Position numbers and translations under genes: made by a program. A stretch of 64,000 nucleotides of DNA. Source: an uncultured Campylobacter sp. Lineage in GTDB: Bacteria > Campylobacterota > Campylobacteria > Campylobacterales > Campylobacteraceae. Positions 45,601-53,509 of the stretch are shown in pieces (the first letter of the stretch is position 1; every line of letters starts with the position of its first letter). The notes under the pieces are model-generated. The model saw nothing but the letters and a program-made list of their open reading frames with translations. It had not been told where the DNA came from and did not search any database. The stretch lies in assembly GCF_938039205.1 (NCBI RefSeq), contig NZ_CALHVM010000005.1, positions 6,601-70,600 of the forward strand, written 5' to 3'.

Positions 45601-46154
45601 GCGCCGATAAACCAGACCGATTTTATCATCTCGCCCGCGTCCGTGCTCGCTACGGCGTAGCTCTCAAAAATCGCCGAGAAAACAAACGAACCAAGCAAAA
45701 TCGCCACGATAGTAAAGGCCTGCACGATACCGTTTGCAGCGCCAAGCTTTTCTGCGCCCGTGATTTTTTTAATCAGGCCGTATTTAGCGGGGCTATATAT
45801 CGCGCTTTGCACCGCTAGCAGCAGTGTCGTGCCAAATGCCACGTAAAACCAGCCGCAAAGGTAGCTTATAGTGATAAAAAGCGTGAGTAAAATTTCGCTC
45901 GCCGCCGCGTATCTAGTGATGCGGGTGCGCGAAAATTTGTCGTTTAAAAAGCCCGAAACGCTAAAAAGCATGATGTAGGGCAGCAAGATTAGTAAATTTA
46001 CGAGCGAGGTCAGGATGATCTGTAAATTTTCATCCTCGATGCTCTTAAAAAGTATGTTTTGGATCGTGATTTTGTGGCCAAGATCGACGACCGCATTGAT
46101 AAACATAACGATCAAAAAGGGCAAAAAGCCCCTAACCGAAAAAACACCTTTCAT
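42672..46154 (-). CDS. aas: fused LplT-like transporter / PlsC acyltransferase / acyl-ACP synthetase (Aas)
   Basis: One 1160-residue chain joins three functions: an MFS lysophospholipid flippase-like part (about residues 1-400), a PlsC acyltransferase with NHMSWIDW (H-x4-D, about 450) and FPEGHIS, and an AMP-forming acyl ligase with SSGSEGTPKG (about 798) and YNSGDIGFLDEAG. Together they would import lysophospholipid, activate a fatty acid and re-acylate the lipid. I start at MKGVFSVRG (46154), preceded by AAAAGGAG and overlapping the regulator gene by 4 bp. Confidence 0.92.
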   Translation of the reverse strand: MKGVFSVRGFLPFLIVMFINAVVDLGHKITIQNILFKSIEDENLQIILTSLVNLLILLPYIMLFSVSGFLNDKFSRTRITRYAAASEILLTLFITISYLCGWFYVAFGTTLLLAVQSAIYSPAKYGLIKKITGAEKLGAANGIVQAFTIVAILLGSFVFSAIFESYAVASTDAGEMIKSVWFIGAILFVCSVAETIFTFKIPFFEATDAGLKFDAKKYFKLGYLKENTRHIFNNKNAFLCTLGLSVFWAVAQLVIAVFPAHYKAMSADNNVMIVQAILAVSTIGLVAGSALAGSYSKNHIEMGIVPFGALGLFASLLMFAQGSSAAFMTLASFLFGFSGGVFIVPLNANIQFFTSEEQMGRTLAGSNFIQNIFMAAFLLLAMAFSIFAVSTPEIFVITSFCVLICALATIKYLPHLFARLLIMPFFRIGYTINVDGVENIPQKGGVLLLGNHMSWIDWAVLQMASPRPIRFAMHKSFYEIWYLKWLLNLFDVIPIGAGASKSALEKIRECLDAGDVVALFPEGHISYNGQIDEFAHGYEIAASDTNSVIVPFYLRGLWGSSFSRAQKYYQRISRKVDGKRAIRVSFGAPLAPETKAPQVREKVVELSFFSWAEYLKTLEPMQFSWLKHAKADLFKRSMVDSTGADLNNLKVIATVLVFLSKFKFSFLKERNVGVILPSSVMGSIINLMLFIRGKISVNLNYTLSEQNLIGCADKAGLRSIITSRQFIAKLKARGFELEESLKGRLIYLEDVAQGISKADKICAMLKAILMPHWLLELIYFRDVRIDDDATILFSSGSEGTPKGIVLTHKNIMANIKQISEIVNTDGNDVILASLPIFHSFGLTAATFFPLSEGIASAHVPDPTDAFAVGKMVAKYHATIMFGTSTFFRLYTKNKKLNPLMFSTIRYAIAGAEKLNAAVKREFKMKFGVEIYEGYGTTETSPVVSVNTANVLEPEFFKELVFSKEGSVGLPTAGTIIRICDPTSLAKLENGQAGLILIGGHQVMKGYYLDEERTKEAIVELDGVRYYNSGDIGFLDEAGFLTITDRLSRFAKIGGEMISLGAVEAQISAVLGDEATFVCTNVADEKKGEQVVMLFSGEISEEELVARIRASAIPSIMQPSKIYKVEAVPVLGTGKVDFKSSKKLAAQLVAGEGNLGAAEEA

Positions 46155-46801
46155 TTGTTCTCCTTTTTGTAGGCATCGAAGGTGTGGAAATTTAAGATGT
46201 AGGGTTTTAAGATCAAGATATTGTCGAAAACGAGCTTTAAGGCCGCGTTTTTGTCCTTTGATTTCGCGTAAATTTCGCGCGCGCACTCGGCTTCGATTTT
46301 GGCCGTTTGCTTGGCTAAATTTATGTAGGTCTGTAAAATTTCCCGCCCGCGCTCGCTCTTTTGGGTTTCTAGCACGATTTGCAGGATCTCGACCTCTTTT
46401 TCGGTTAGCTTGCCCCCTCGCATAAAGATAAATCCGTCCTTTATAAATTTATCTAGCTCAGCCTCCGTGATACCTAGCCTCTCGCACGCCTCGCTAGCGC
46501 TTAGCGTCTGGGCGAAATTTGACCCCATAAAGGTATCTAGCGAATCAAAAAGCGCCTCGTAGCAGCGCTTAAAACTAAAGCCCTTTTGCTGCGTGAGCGC
46601 CTTGACCTCCTTTAGGCTGAGGTGGAAGTTGCTCTGGACGTATTTGATGAAATTTAGCATCAAAAGCGTGTCCTCGCCGTACTGATGGACGTTGTCTTTT
46701 ACCTTCACGGGCTCGGGCAAAAGTCCCTCTTTTACGTAAAAGAGTATCGTTGATTTGGGCGTTTGCGATAGTTCGCAAAGCTCGCTCATCTTGTAGCTCA
46801 T
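46151..46801 (-). CDS. MerR-family transcriptional regulator
   Basis: The 216-residue protein begins with a MerR winged helix (MSYKMSELCELSQTPKSTIL then FYVKEGLLPEP), followed by helical segments and a second HTH-like stretch (ASEACERLGITEAELDKFIK, about residues 100-120). No cysteine effector site of metal sensors is present. It is coupled to the Aas fusion (ATGA), so it most likely controls lipid recycling genes and itself. Confidence 0.88.
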   Translation of the reverse strand: MSYKMSELCELSQTPKSTILFYVKEGLLPEPVKVKDNVHQYGEDTLLMLNFIKYVQSNFHLSLKEVKALTQQKGFSFKRCYEALFDSLDTFMGSNFAQTLSASEACERLGITEAELDKFIKDGFIFMRGGKLTEKEVEILQIVLETQKSERGREILQTYINLAKQTAKIEAECAREIYAKSKDKNAALKLVFDNILILKPYILNFHTFDAYKKENK

Positions 46802-46858
46802 CTCTTTCCTTTCGTTAAATTTGACGAAATCTTACGCAAATTTAGCTTAGAAAATCAT

Positions 46859-46885
46859 AAAGTGTAAAGCACCACTTGACACTTT
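46859..46885. promoter_or_regulatory. dyad in the MerR/amidohydrolase divergent region
   Basis: AAAGTGT-N13-ACACTTT is a perfect 7-bp inverted repeat. It overlaps the -35 box of the plus-strand promoter and lies about 60 bp upstream of the merR-type start codon, so it could be an operator for both directions. Confidence 0.5.
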
Positions 46886-46904
46886 TTAAAATTTAGGCTA
46901 TGAT
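46876..46904 (+). promoter_or_regulatory. sigma-70 promoter of the amidohydrolase gene
   Basis: TTGACA, 17 bp, TATGAT: near-consensus boxes, 28 bp upstream of the start codon at 46932. The 17-bp spacing is normal, not the stretched 19-20 bp of classic MerR-activated promoters. Confidence 0.65.
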
Positions 46905-46931
46905 TTCGTCAAATTTTAAAAAGGAGAAACG

Positions 46932-48305
46932 ATGTTTCGAGATGGTTTTTATAGCGCATGCGAGAGTTTGGAGGCTTTGGGCTTTGACGTAAATTTGAGA
47001 GGCGGAAAAACGGCGGCAAATTTGGCCCGCACGAATTCCGCAAGCTTTGATTTGACAGCTCGTAAAACGGAGGCAAATTTAACTCGCGCAAATTTAACCG
47101 AGCAAAACGCGCTGGTAAATTTAAGCTCAAATTTGAGAGCGAGCGAGACGGCCGCGCCAAAAACGCTCGGGTTTTGCCAAAACGCGAGTCAAATTTACGC
47201 CAAAGGTAAATTTGCCAAAGCGAGCGTAAATTTAACGACAAACGAAGCAAATTTAAGCGGATTTTCATCGGGCAAATTTAACGAAAGCGACTCAGGGGGC
47301 CTACAAAGCTCAAATTTAACGCAGATAAAAACCGTCGATATCCACTCGCATTTGCTTAGCGCGGACGTGAAATTCGACCGACTTTACGACAAACTAGCAC
47401 TCGCATTTTTCGCTAAAAAATTCGACATAAACAGGCGCGAGCTTATAAGAAACGGTTTTGAGGGCTACAAAAGCAACTTTGCGCGGCTGATCAAAAGCTC
47501 AATTTTCGTCCAAAAATCCGTAGTTTTCGGCGTCGATGCGAAATTTGATGAGGGCGGAAATCTCGTGCACAAGGACAAAACCGTCTGCGCCTCAAACGAA
47601 GATGTTTTTGCCTTTTACGAGCAAAATCCAAACGAAGTCGTGCCGTTTTTTAGCGTAAATCCAAACCGCAAAGACGCGCTAAATTTGATCGAGAAATACC
47701 ATAAAATGGGCTTTAAAGGCGGCAAGCTGCTGCACTCATACTGGGAGACGGATCTAAACGACAAGCGCTATGAGCCCTATTTTAGGCTACTTAGCGAGCT
47801 TGGGCTGCCGCTCGTGATCCACGTGGGCGACGAAAACTCGCTCGCGTCAAACAAGGCGCTTGAGAGTATCGAGCAGCTAAAATCCCCGCTAAATCTAGGT
47901 TGCCGCATCGTCTGCGCTCACATGGGCGCCTCAAGCGACGGCGCTCTCACGGCGCTCTCCAGGGACCCCGAGAAATTCGGCGCAAACTACTTCACGCTAC
48001 TTGGCTGGCTGCGCGAGTTTAACGGGCTGTACGCGGACGTTTCGGCACTGCTTTGCATAAACAAGGCCCGCATCCTGCCGCACCTAAAAACCCAAACGCA
48101 AATCCACGACAAAATTCTTTTTGGCACCGATTTTCCCGTGCCTTTTAGCGTGATTTTAAGTAGCTACGACCTGCCGTTTTGCAAGCGTCTCACGCTAAAT
48201 CGCATCCAAAATCCGCTCGATCGCTACGTGTGCGCGATGAGTATGTATTTTGGCGAGGATTCGCCGATTTTTAGTAACTATAAAAAGATTTTGGGGGAGA
48301 TTTGA
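46932..48305 (+). CDS. amidohydrolase-family protein with N-terminal low-complexity insertion
   Basis: From about residue 134 the 457-residue protein is an amidohydrolase_2-type TIM barrel: VDIHSHLLS (metal HxH), VIHVGDENS, VCAHMGASSDG and FGTDFPVPF (catalytic Asp). The first 16 residues (MFRDGFYSACESLEAL) also look like family sequence. Between them lie about 110 residues rich in Asn, Leu, Ala, Thr and Ser, encoded by about ten AAATTT words (NLAR, NLT, NLS repeated). Substrate unknown. No signal peptide. Confidence 0.85.
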   Translation: MFRDGFYSACESLEALGFDVNLRGGKTAANLARTNSASFDLTARKTEANLTRANLTEQNALVNLSSNLRASETAAPKTLGFCQNASQIYAKGKFAKASVNLTTNEANLSGFSSGKFNESDSGGLQSSNLTQIKTVDIHSHLLSADVKFDRLYDKLALAFFAKKFDINRRELIRNGFEGYKSNFARLIKSSIFVQKSVVFGVDAKFDEGGNLVHKDKTVCASNEDVFAFYEQNPNEVVPFFSVNPNRKDALNLIEKYHKMGFKGGKLLHSYWETDLNDKRYEPYFRLLSELGLPLVIHVGDENSLASNKALESIEQLKSPLNLGCRIVCAHMGASSDGALTALSRDPEKFGANYFTLLGWLREFNGLYADVSALLCINKARILPHLKTQTQIHDKILFGTDFPVPFSVILSSYDLPFCKRLTLNRIQNPLDRYVCAMSMYFGEDSPIFSNYKKILGEI

Positions 48306-48597
48306 GCTTGGATTTGGGGTGCAAATTTAATAGCGGGCGTGCAAATTTGAGCGCAGTTGGTAAAATTTGCACGTATTTTGACGGCGGTAGATTATAAGGT
48401 CAAATTTATGCGCCTTATCTACTGCGCCTAAAAAGCTGCAAATTTGACGACAACTAAATTTAGCAAAGCGAGCGAATTTTACGGCATCTCGGGTAAAATT
48501 TAAAACGCCGACTTGCGGTTTTAAATCAAATTAGCAAAGCAAAAGCGTCAAATTTAGCAAGTCCTCCAAATTCGACGCCAAATTTTAAAGCGACAAT
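48306..48597. repeat. AAATTT-rich intergenic region
   Basis: This 292-bp gap between two converging genes holds about nine AAATTT words (GTGCAAATTTGAG, GTCAAATTTAT, GCAAATTTGACG and others). No gene, tRNA or convincing terminator is seen. Confidence 0.65.
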
Positions 48598-49557
48598 CTA
48601 CCACCTACCGCTAGCTCCGCCTCCGCCAAAGCTGCCGCCTCCGCCGCTAAAGCCGCCCCCGGAGCTTCTGCTGCCTCCTCCGCTAGAGCTACTACTGGAG
48701 CCGCTCGACGATGATCCGCCTCCGCCACCTCCGCTACCGACCTTCACGTCTTTGACCAAGTAGAAAAATCCCGCGGCAATCCCAAGTACGACGGCAAGTT
48801 GAGCTGTGATATCCTCGATACCGAAGCATAAATTTACAAAAAGGCCAATGATGCTAGCGACCATGACGCTAAGGCCGATATTCATGATCATATCGCCTAA
48901 AAAAGCCGATGCGATTATCGCCGCAATACCGCCCATTATCCCGTAGACCTCTATTGACATATCATAGTCGCCCTTAGCTTCTATCTCCTTTTTAACCCCC
49001 TCATCCCCATCAAGTAGAGCGATGATCTTTTGCGTGCCTATGTTTATGCCGTTTTGGATATCGCCTTTTTTAAACTCAGGGATTATGTAGTAGTTTATGA
49101 TACTGCTACTAAGAGCGTCCGTTAGAGTACCTTCTAGGCCGTATCCTACCTCTATGCGTACTTGTTTGTCGTTTGGAGCTACTACTAATACTACTCCGTT
49201 ATCTTTACCTTTTTGTCCTATACCCCAACGTCTAGCTAGTTCTATGGAGTACTCTTCTATTTGAGCGTTACCTAGAGATTCTATAGTAACTACTACTACT
49301 TGATTAGTGGTGTTGTTTTCGTGAGTAGCTAGTAATGTTTCTAGTTCGTCTTTTGTGCTCTGGCTTAGTACTCTTGCCTGATCTACTACCCTGCCCGTTA
49401 AGGCAGGGAAATTTGAACTCTTTTCATTTGATGTTTGAGTAGCGGTTTGTTTTACGGTTTTGTTTTGTTCAGTAGCATTATCTGCTGCCGATAAATTTAT
49501 AGCCGTAAGTCCTAAAAGCGTAAAAACGCAAAATAAAGTAGATAAAATGCGTTTCAT
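48598..49557 (-). CDS. TPM-domain membrane protein (YgcG type)
   Basis: The 319-residue protein has a signal peptide (LFCVFTLLGLTAINLSAA), a TPM domain (TGRVVDQARVLSQSTKDELE ... VRIEVGYGLEGTLTDALSS, about residues 55-170), two or three membrane helices and a Gly/Ser-rich tail ending GGGASGRW. Such proteins are usually encoded with LemA and have been linked to envelope stress and photosystem or membrane-protein assembly; function here is unknown. It follows lemA by 18 bp. Confidence 0.92.
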   Translation of the reverse strand: MKRILSTLFCVFTLLGLTAINLSAADNATEQNKTVKQTATQTSNEKSSNFPALTGRVVDQARVLSQSTKDELETLLATHENNTTNQVVVVTIESLGNAQIEEYSIELARRWGIGQKGKDNGVVLVVAPNDKQVRIEVGYGLEGTLTDALSSSIINYYIIPEFKKGDIQNGINIGTQKIIALLDGDEGVKKEIEAKGDYDMSIEVYGIMGGIAAIIASAFLGDMIMNIGLSVMVASIIGLFVNLCFGIEDITAQLAVVLGIAAGFFYLVKDVKVGSGGGGGGSSSSGSSSSSSGGGSRSSGGGFSGGGGSFGGGGASGRW

Positions 49558-49575
49558 TTTTGTACCTTGGTTGGG

Positions 49576-50169
49576 TTATTTGGCGAAAGATACGTCCGGT
49601 GCGCTTTGTTCGGACTCGCTTGCTTCAAACGTCGCACGAGTTTTGAGCTCTGGATAAAAAATTGCGGCTATAAACTTATCCGGTATCTTGCGAAGGGCGA
49701 TGTTATAGTCCTTGACCGCTGCGATATAGTCCTTTCTAGCGACCGCGATGCGATTTTCCGTACCTTCAAGCTGACTTTGAAGGGAGAGGAAATTTTGATC
49801 GGCTTTTAGCTGAGGGTAGTTCTCGGTGATAGCCATTAGCCTAGATAGCGCGCCGCCTAAAGTTTTTTGAGCGTTTTCAAACTCTTTTAGCTTAGCAGGA
49901 TCGTCTATCGAGCTAACGTCGATCGTCATCTGAGAAGCCTTGCTTCTAGCTTCCGTTACTTCCTTAAATACGCCTTCCTCGTGGCTAGCGTAGCCTTGAA
50001 CTGTTTTTACCAAATTTGGGATAAGATCGGCGCGGCGTTTGTATTGGTTTTGCACCTGAGCCCATTTCTCTTTGACCGTCTCGTCGAGTACCGGAAAGGC
50101 GTTAATATACTTCATGGCGATACCGCCGATGATACCTAGGATAACTAGAAAAGCAACTAGATTTTTCAT
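49576..50169 (-). CDS. lemA: LemA-family protein
   Basis: The 197-residue protein has an N-terminal helix (LVAFLVILGIIGGIAMKYI) and the LemA core (QVQNQYKRRADLIPNLVKTV; AVKDYNIALRKIPDKFIAAI). I start at MKNLVAFL (50169), preceded by AAGGAG, rather than 13 codons upstream. It forms an operon with the TPM-domain gene. Confidence 0.93.
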   Translation of the reverse strand: MKNLVAFLVILGIIGGIAMKYINAFPVLDETVKEKWAQVQNQYKRRADLIPNLVKTVQGYASHEEGVFKEVTEARSKASQMTIDVSSIDDPAKLKEFENAQKTLGGALSRLMAITENYPQLKADQNFLSLQSQLEGTENRIAVARKDYIAAVKDYNIALRKIPDKFIAAIFYPELKTRATFEASESEQSAPDVSFAK

Positions 50170-50199
50170 GGGTGCTCCTTGAAAAGATTTTCTATCTCC

Positions 50200-50205
50200 A
50201 TTATA
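50200..50205 (-). promoter_or_regulatory. -10 box of the lemA operon
   Basis: TATAAT with an extended TG (TGTATAATGG on the minus strand), 31 bp upstream of the lemA start. No clear -35 box. Confidence 0.55.
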
Positions 50206-50304
50206 CATCTAAATACATTTAAAAGTAATAATTTTTAAATAAATTTTACATTGTGTTAAACATATACCTAAAAATTTCCCTAAAAATAAAAATTTAAAGC
50301 AAAA

Positions 50305-50333
50305 AAGTAATATGCTAAATTTGCATATTACTT
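50305..50333. promoter_or_regulatory. TATGC-N7-GCATA inverted repeat upstream of fdhF
   Basis: AAGTAATATGC-N7-GCATATTACTT: two perfect 11-bp arms around TAAATTT. It is centred about 82 bp upstream of the start site expected from the -10 box at 50389. The inner TATGC-N7-GCATA core recurs in front of the fdh operon, tupA and fdhD. Confidence 0.75.
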
Positions 50334-50388
50334 AAATAATTCTTAAAAAATTATACTAATTTTAAAACTAAATTTATATTTGCCGTTG

Positions 50389-50394
50389 TATAAT
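50389..50394 (+). promoter_or_regulatory. -10 box of fdhF
   Basis: TATAAT in TTGTATAATAATC, 38 bp before the start codon, in an AT-rich region without a clear -35 box. Confidence 0.55.
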
Positions 50395-50432
50395 AATCTC
50401 ATAAATTTCAGTAATACCAGAAAGGAGCGAAA

Positions 50433-52676
50433 ATGGAAGAGATAGTAAAGACTACCTGTCCATATTGCGGTACGGGCTGCGGCATCGATCTTATCGTGCG
50501 AAACGGTAGAATCGTAGACGCCAAACCCAGCAAAGATCACCACGTAAACGACGGCGAACTTTGCCTAAAAGGAATGTTCGGTTGGGAGTTCGTAAACTCT
50601 CCTAAACGCTTAAGTCGACCGATGATGAGAAAGCTAAACGGCGTCTACGACAAGCGCGGCGAGCTTGAAGAAGTGAGTTTTGAGGAGGTTTATGATTTCC
50701 TCGCGGATAAATTTAAATCCACCGTCGCAAAATACGGCCCAAACTCGATCATGGGCTTTAGCTCCGCGCGCTCAAATAACGAAGACAACTACGTTTTCCA
50801 GAAATTTTTCCGAGCTCAGGGCAGTAACAACGTCGATCACTGCGCCCGTCTTTGACACGCTCCTACAGTGGCAGGTCTTGCCAGCACGCTAGGAAACGGA
50901 ACGATGACGAACGATTTGGTCGAATTTGCGACTGACACGGACGTATTTTTACTCATCGGTACCAACACGAGCGAGTGTCACCCGATCATCGCTATGCAGA
51001 TGCAGCGCGGCCTTCAGCGCGGCGCAAAGATGATCGTCGTAGATCCAAAGCGCACCGATATGGCTAAAAAAGCCGATATTTTCTTGCAAATCCCGATCGG
51101 AGCGAATATCAAAACGCTAAATACGATGATGCACGTCATAATCGCCGAAAATTTGCAAGATAGCGAGTTTATCGAGAAGTACTCCGAGGGATTTGAATAT
51201 CTAAAAGAAGCGGTTAAGGACTTTACGCCTGAGCGTTTCGAGCGCGAAACCGGCGTAAAAAAAGAGCTCATCATAGAGGCAGCTAGAATGTATGCTAAAG
51301 CAGGCGCGGCGGCGATTTGCTACACGATGGGTATCACGCAGTTTAGCGACGGCACGTCAAACGTCTTTTCGCTATCAAATTTAGCCGTTTTAACTGGAAA
51401 TTTAGGCAAAAAGGGTGCGGGCGTAAATCCTCTGCGCGGTCAAAACAACGTCCAAGGCGCATGCGACATGGGCGCGCTGCCTAACGTCATCCCGGCCGGC
51501 GCGGTAAACAGCCATTACGCGCAGGAGCAAGCGCGCAAAGTATGGCACTTTGAGCTAAATCCGGTTCCGGGCTTTAAGCTAACGCAAGCGCCGGATAAAA
51601 TGGATAGCGGCGAGCTAAAAGTCCTCTATGTCTACGGCGAAAACCCCGTAATGAGCGACCCTTGGACCGAGCACTTCGTCCACGCCGTCCATCATCTAGA
51701 CTGCTTTATCGTGCAAGATTTGTTTTTCACAGAGAGCGCGCACAAGGCCGACGTGGTGCTACCTGCAGCGGGCTGGGGAGAAAAGGACGGAACGTTTATA
51801 AACACCTCTCGCCGCGTCCAGCGAACGCGCAAAGCTAGCGAACCGGTTAGCGGCGTGGAGCCTGACTGGAAGGTCGTTTGCAACATCGCAAACCGCATGG
51901 GGCTAGAGGGATTTGATTTTGCTAGCCCTGAGCAAATTTGGAACGAACTAAGAGAGCTTATGCCTAAATTTTTCGGCGGTATCAGCTACTATAGACTAGG
52001 TAAACTAGGCGGTATCAGCTGGCCTTGCCTCGACGAGGAGCATCCGGGTACGCCGGTGCTTTACGCAGATCACAAGTCCATGCTGCCTGGCGGTAAATTC
52101 CGCTTCGCGCCGGTACTTTACGTAGATGATAAAGAGGGGCGCGCAAAGGCTGAGGCCGAATTTAGAGCCAAGATGAATATCCCAGATGGCTACCCAGTCG
52201 GTAGCGGCGCGCTTAGCGAAGTGCCAGACGAGGTCTATCCGTGCCTATTTACGACCGGACGCAAGGTCTATCACTACCACACGGGTACGATGACGAGAGA
52301 GTGCCCTGCCCTAGAGTACGGCGCTGGCGTAGAGGGCGCACTCATAGAGGTGAGCCCGGATATCGCTCGCGAGAGAGAGCTAGAGGAAGGCTGCTACGCG
52401 CTCGTGCAAAACAAACGCGGACAGATCGCGGCCAAGCTTCGCGTAAATCCGGATCTAAAAGAAGGCACGATATTTACGACCTTCCACTATAGCGAGGCCG
52501 ACGGCAACGAGCTAGCAAACGCCGGCGACCCAGATCCGCTCTCAGGCATCACGCCGCTAAAGATGACGATAGCAAACATCAGGCGTCTAAGCGAAGAGGA
52601 ATTTATCAAATTTAGAGAGCAAAACGAGATGTCGATGCACTCGGCAAATCCGTATTTATCGCCTGTTAGAGCGTAA
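50433..52676 (+). CDS. fdhF: formate dehydrogenase, cytoplasmic FdhF type, selenocysteine-containing
   Basis: Reading the in-frame TGA at 50853-50855 as selenocysteine (residue 141, context CARL-U-HAPTVAGLAS) gives a 747-residue enzyme close to E. coli FDH-H throughout. It has the 4Fe-4S motif CPYCGTGCGID ... CLKG at the N-terminus, GVNPLRGQNNVQGACDMG for the bis-pterin cofactor, and no signal peptide. It oxidises formate (or reduces CO2) with a W or Mo bis-pterin cofactor. A SECIS hairpin follows the TGA. No hydrogenase or electron-transfer subunit is adjacent, so its partner is unknown. A GGAG site precedes the start. Confidence 0.96.
50853..50883 (+). promoter_or_regulatory. bacterial SECIS element of fdhF
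   Basis: Starting 13 nt after the UGA, TGGCA-GGTCT-TGCCA forms a stem with the apical loop GGUCU, the same loop as in E. coli fdhF that binds SelB. It sits inside the coding sequence, as bacterial SECIS elements do. Confidence 0.88.
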
Positions 52677-52680
52677 ATTT

Positions 52681-52703
52681 AGGGCGGGAGACCGCCCTTT
52701 CTA
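52681..52703 (+). terminator. terminator of fdhF
   Basis: AGGGCGG-GAGA-CCGCCCT is a perfect 7-bp stem followed by TTTCT, starting 4 bp after the fdhF stop. The remaining 160 bp to the end of fdhB hold AAATTT words and a weaker hairpin (about 52837-52860) on the minus side; no fdhC-like gene is present. Confidence 0.8.
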
Positions 52704-52866
52704 CTTAAATTTATCCATTTTTATTTTAAATTTACCTGCATTCAAATTTGACGAACTATCTATGTAAAATTTAGTGAAGCTAAAGAAACGCGAGTTAGAT
52801 TTGACGCAGTCAAACCGCGTCAAATTTGGTGTAATAGTTCGCCCCGCCAAAGCGCGGAGCGAAAAT

Positions 52867-53508
52867 TTAGAAGCTGTATTTTAGCCTGTCGCCCGCGTAA
52901 TAAGCAAGCTTCCAGGTCGGAGTTTGTTTTAGGTCTTTAAAGCCGTAGCCGCGAGCCTTGACTCTGTCGCCGTAGATTTTTTCTATCATTGCAGATTCGC
53001 CTACTAGCAGCGCCTTTGTCGAACACATAGCCGCACAAACCGGCACTTTACCTTCGGAAATTCTATCCTGGCCGTACTCTTCGCGCTCAGCTTCGCTATT
53101 TGTCGGTAGCGGACCGCCTGCACACATCGTGCACTTATCCATCGAGCCTTTCGCGCCAAATACTCCCTCGCGCGGGAACTGAGGCGCGCCGAACGGACAC
53201 GCGTATAGGCAGTATCCGCAGCCGATGCAGATATCTTTGTCGTGTAGCACGATACCATCGCTCCTGATATAAAAGCAATCAACCGGGCAAACCAGCGAGC
53301 ACGGAGCTTCCTCGCAGTGCATGCAGGCTATCGAGGTTGATATTTCCTTACCGGGTACGCCTTCGTTTAGCGTGATGACGCGGCGGCGGCGGATGCCAAG
53401 AGGCAGCTCGTGAGCCTCGTCGCAAGCCACCGCACAGCCGTTACAGTCGATACATCTATCGTCGTCGCAGTAAAATTTAAGTCTATTGTTATCGTTAAAT
53501 TCGCTCAT
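52867..53508 (-). CDS. fdhB: formate dehydrogenase iron-sulfur subunit
   Basis: The 213-residue protein carries four 4Fe-4S motifs (CIDCNGCAVAC; CMHCEEAPCSLVC; CIGCGYCLYAC; CTMCAGG ... CAAMC) and ends YAGDRLKYSF. It takes electrons from FdhA toward the membrane. The start ATG lies 1 bp after the fdhA stop (TAAAATG region). Downstream, the usual cytochrome b gene fdhC is missing. Confidence 0.95.
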   Translation of the reverse strand: MSEFNDNNRLKFYCDDDRCIDCNGCAVACDEAHELPLGIRRRRVITLNEGVPGKEISTSIACMHCEEAPCSLVCPVDCFYIRSDGIVLHDKDICIGCGYCLYACPFGAPQFPREGVFGAKGSMDKCTMCAGGPLPTNSEAEREEYGQDRISEGKVPVCAAMCSTKALLVGESAMIEKIYGDRVKARGYGFKDLKQTPTWKLAYYAGDRLKYSF

Positions 53509-53509
53509 T

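Noticed and set aside
46909..47268. 119-codon minus-strand frame opposite the amidohydrolase N-terminus
   Set aside because: It is antisense to the AAATTT-rich insertion, which gives Asn/Leu/Arg-rich frames on both strands; no ribosome site.
48306..48597. Possible CRISPR-like repeat block
   Set aside because: AAATTT words are irregularly spaced, the repeats are too short and there are no cas genes.
50853..50855. In-frame TGA in fdhF as a nonsense mutation or pseudogene
   Set aside because: Frame and homology continue unchanged, the position is the selenocysteine site of FDH-H, and a SECIS hairpin follows.
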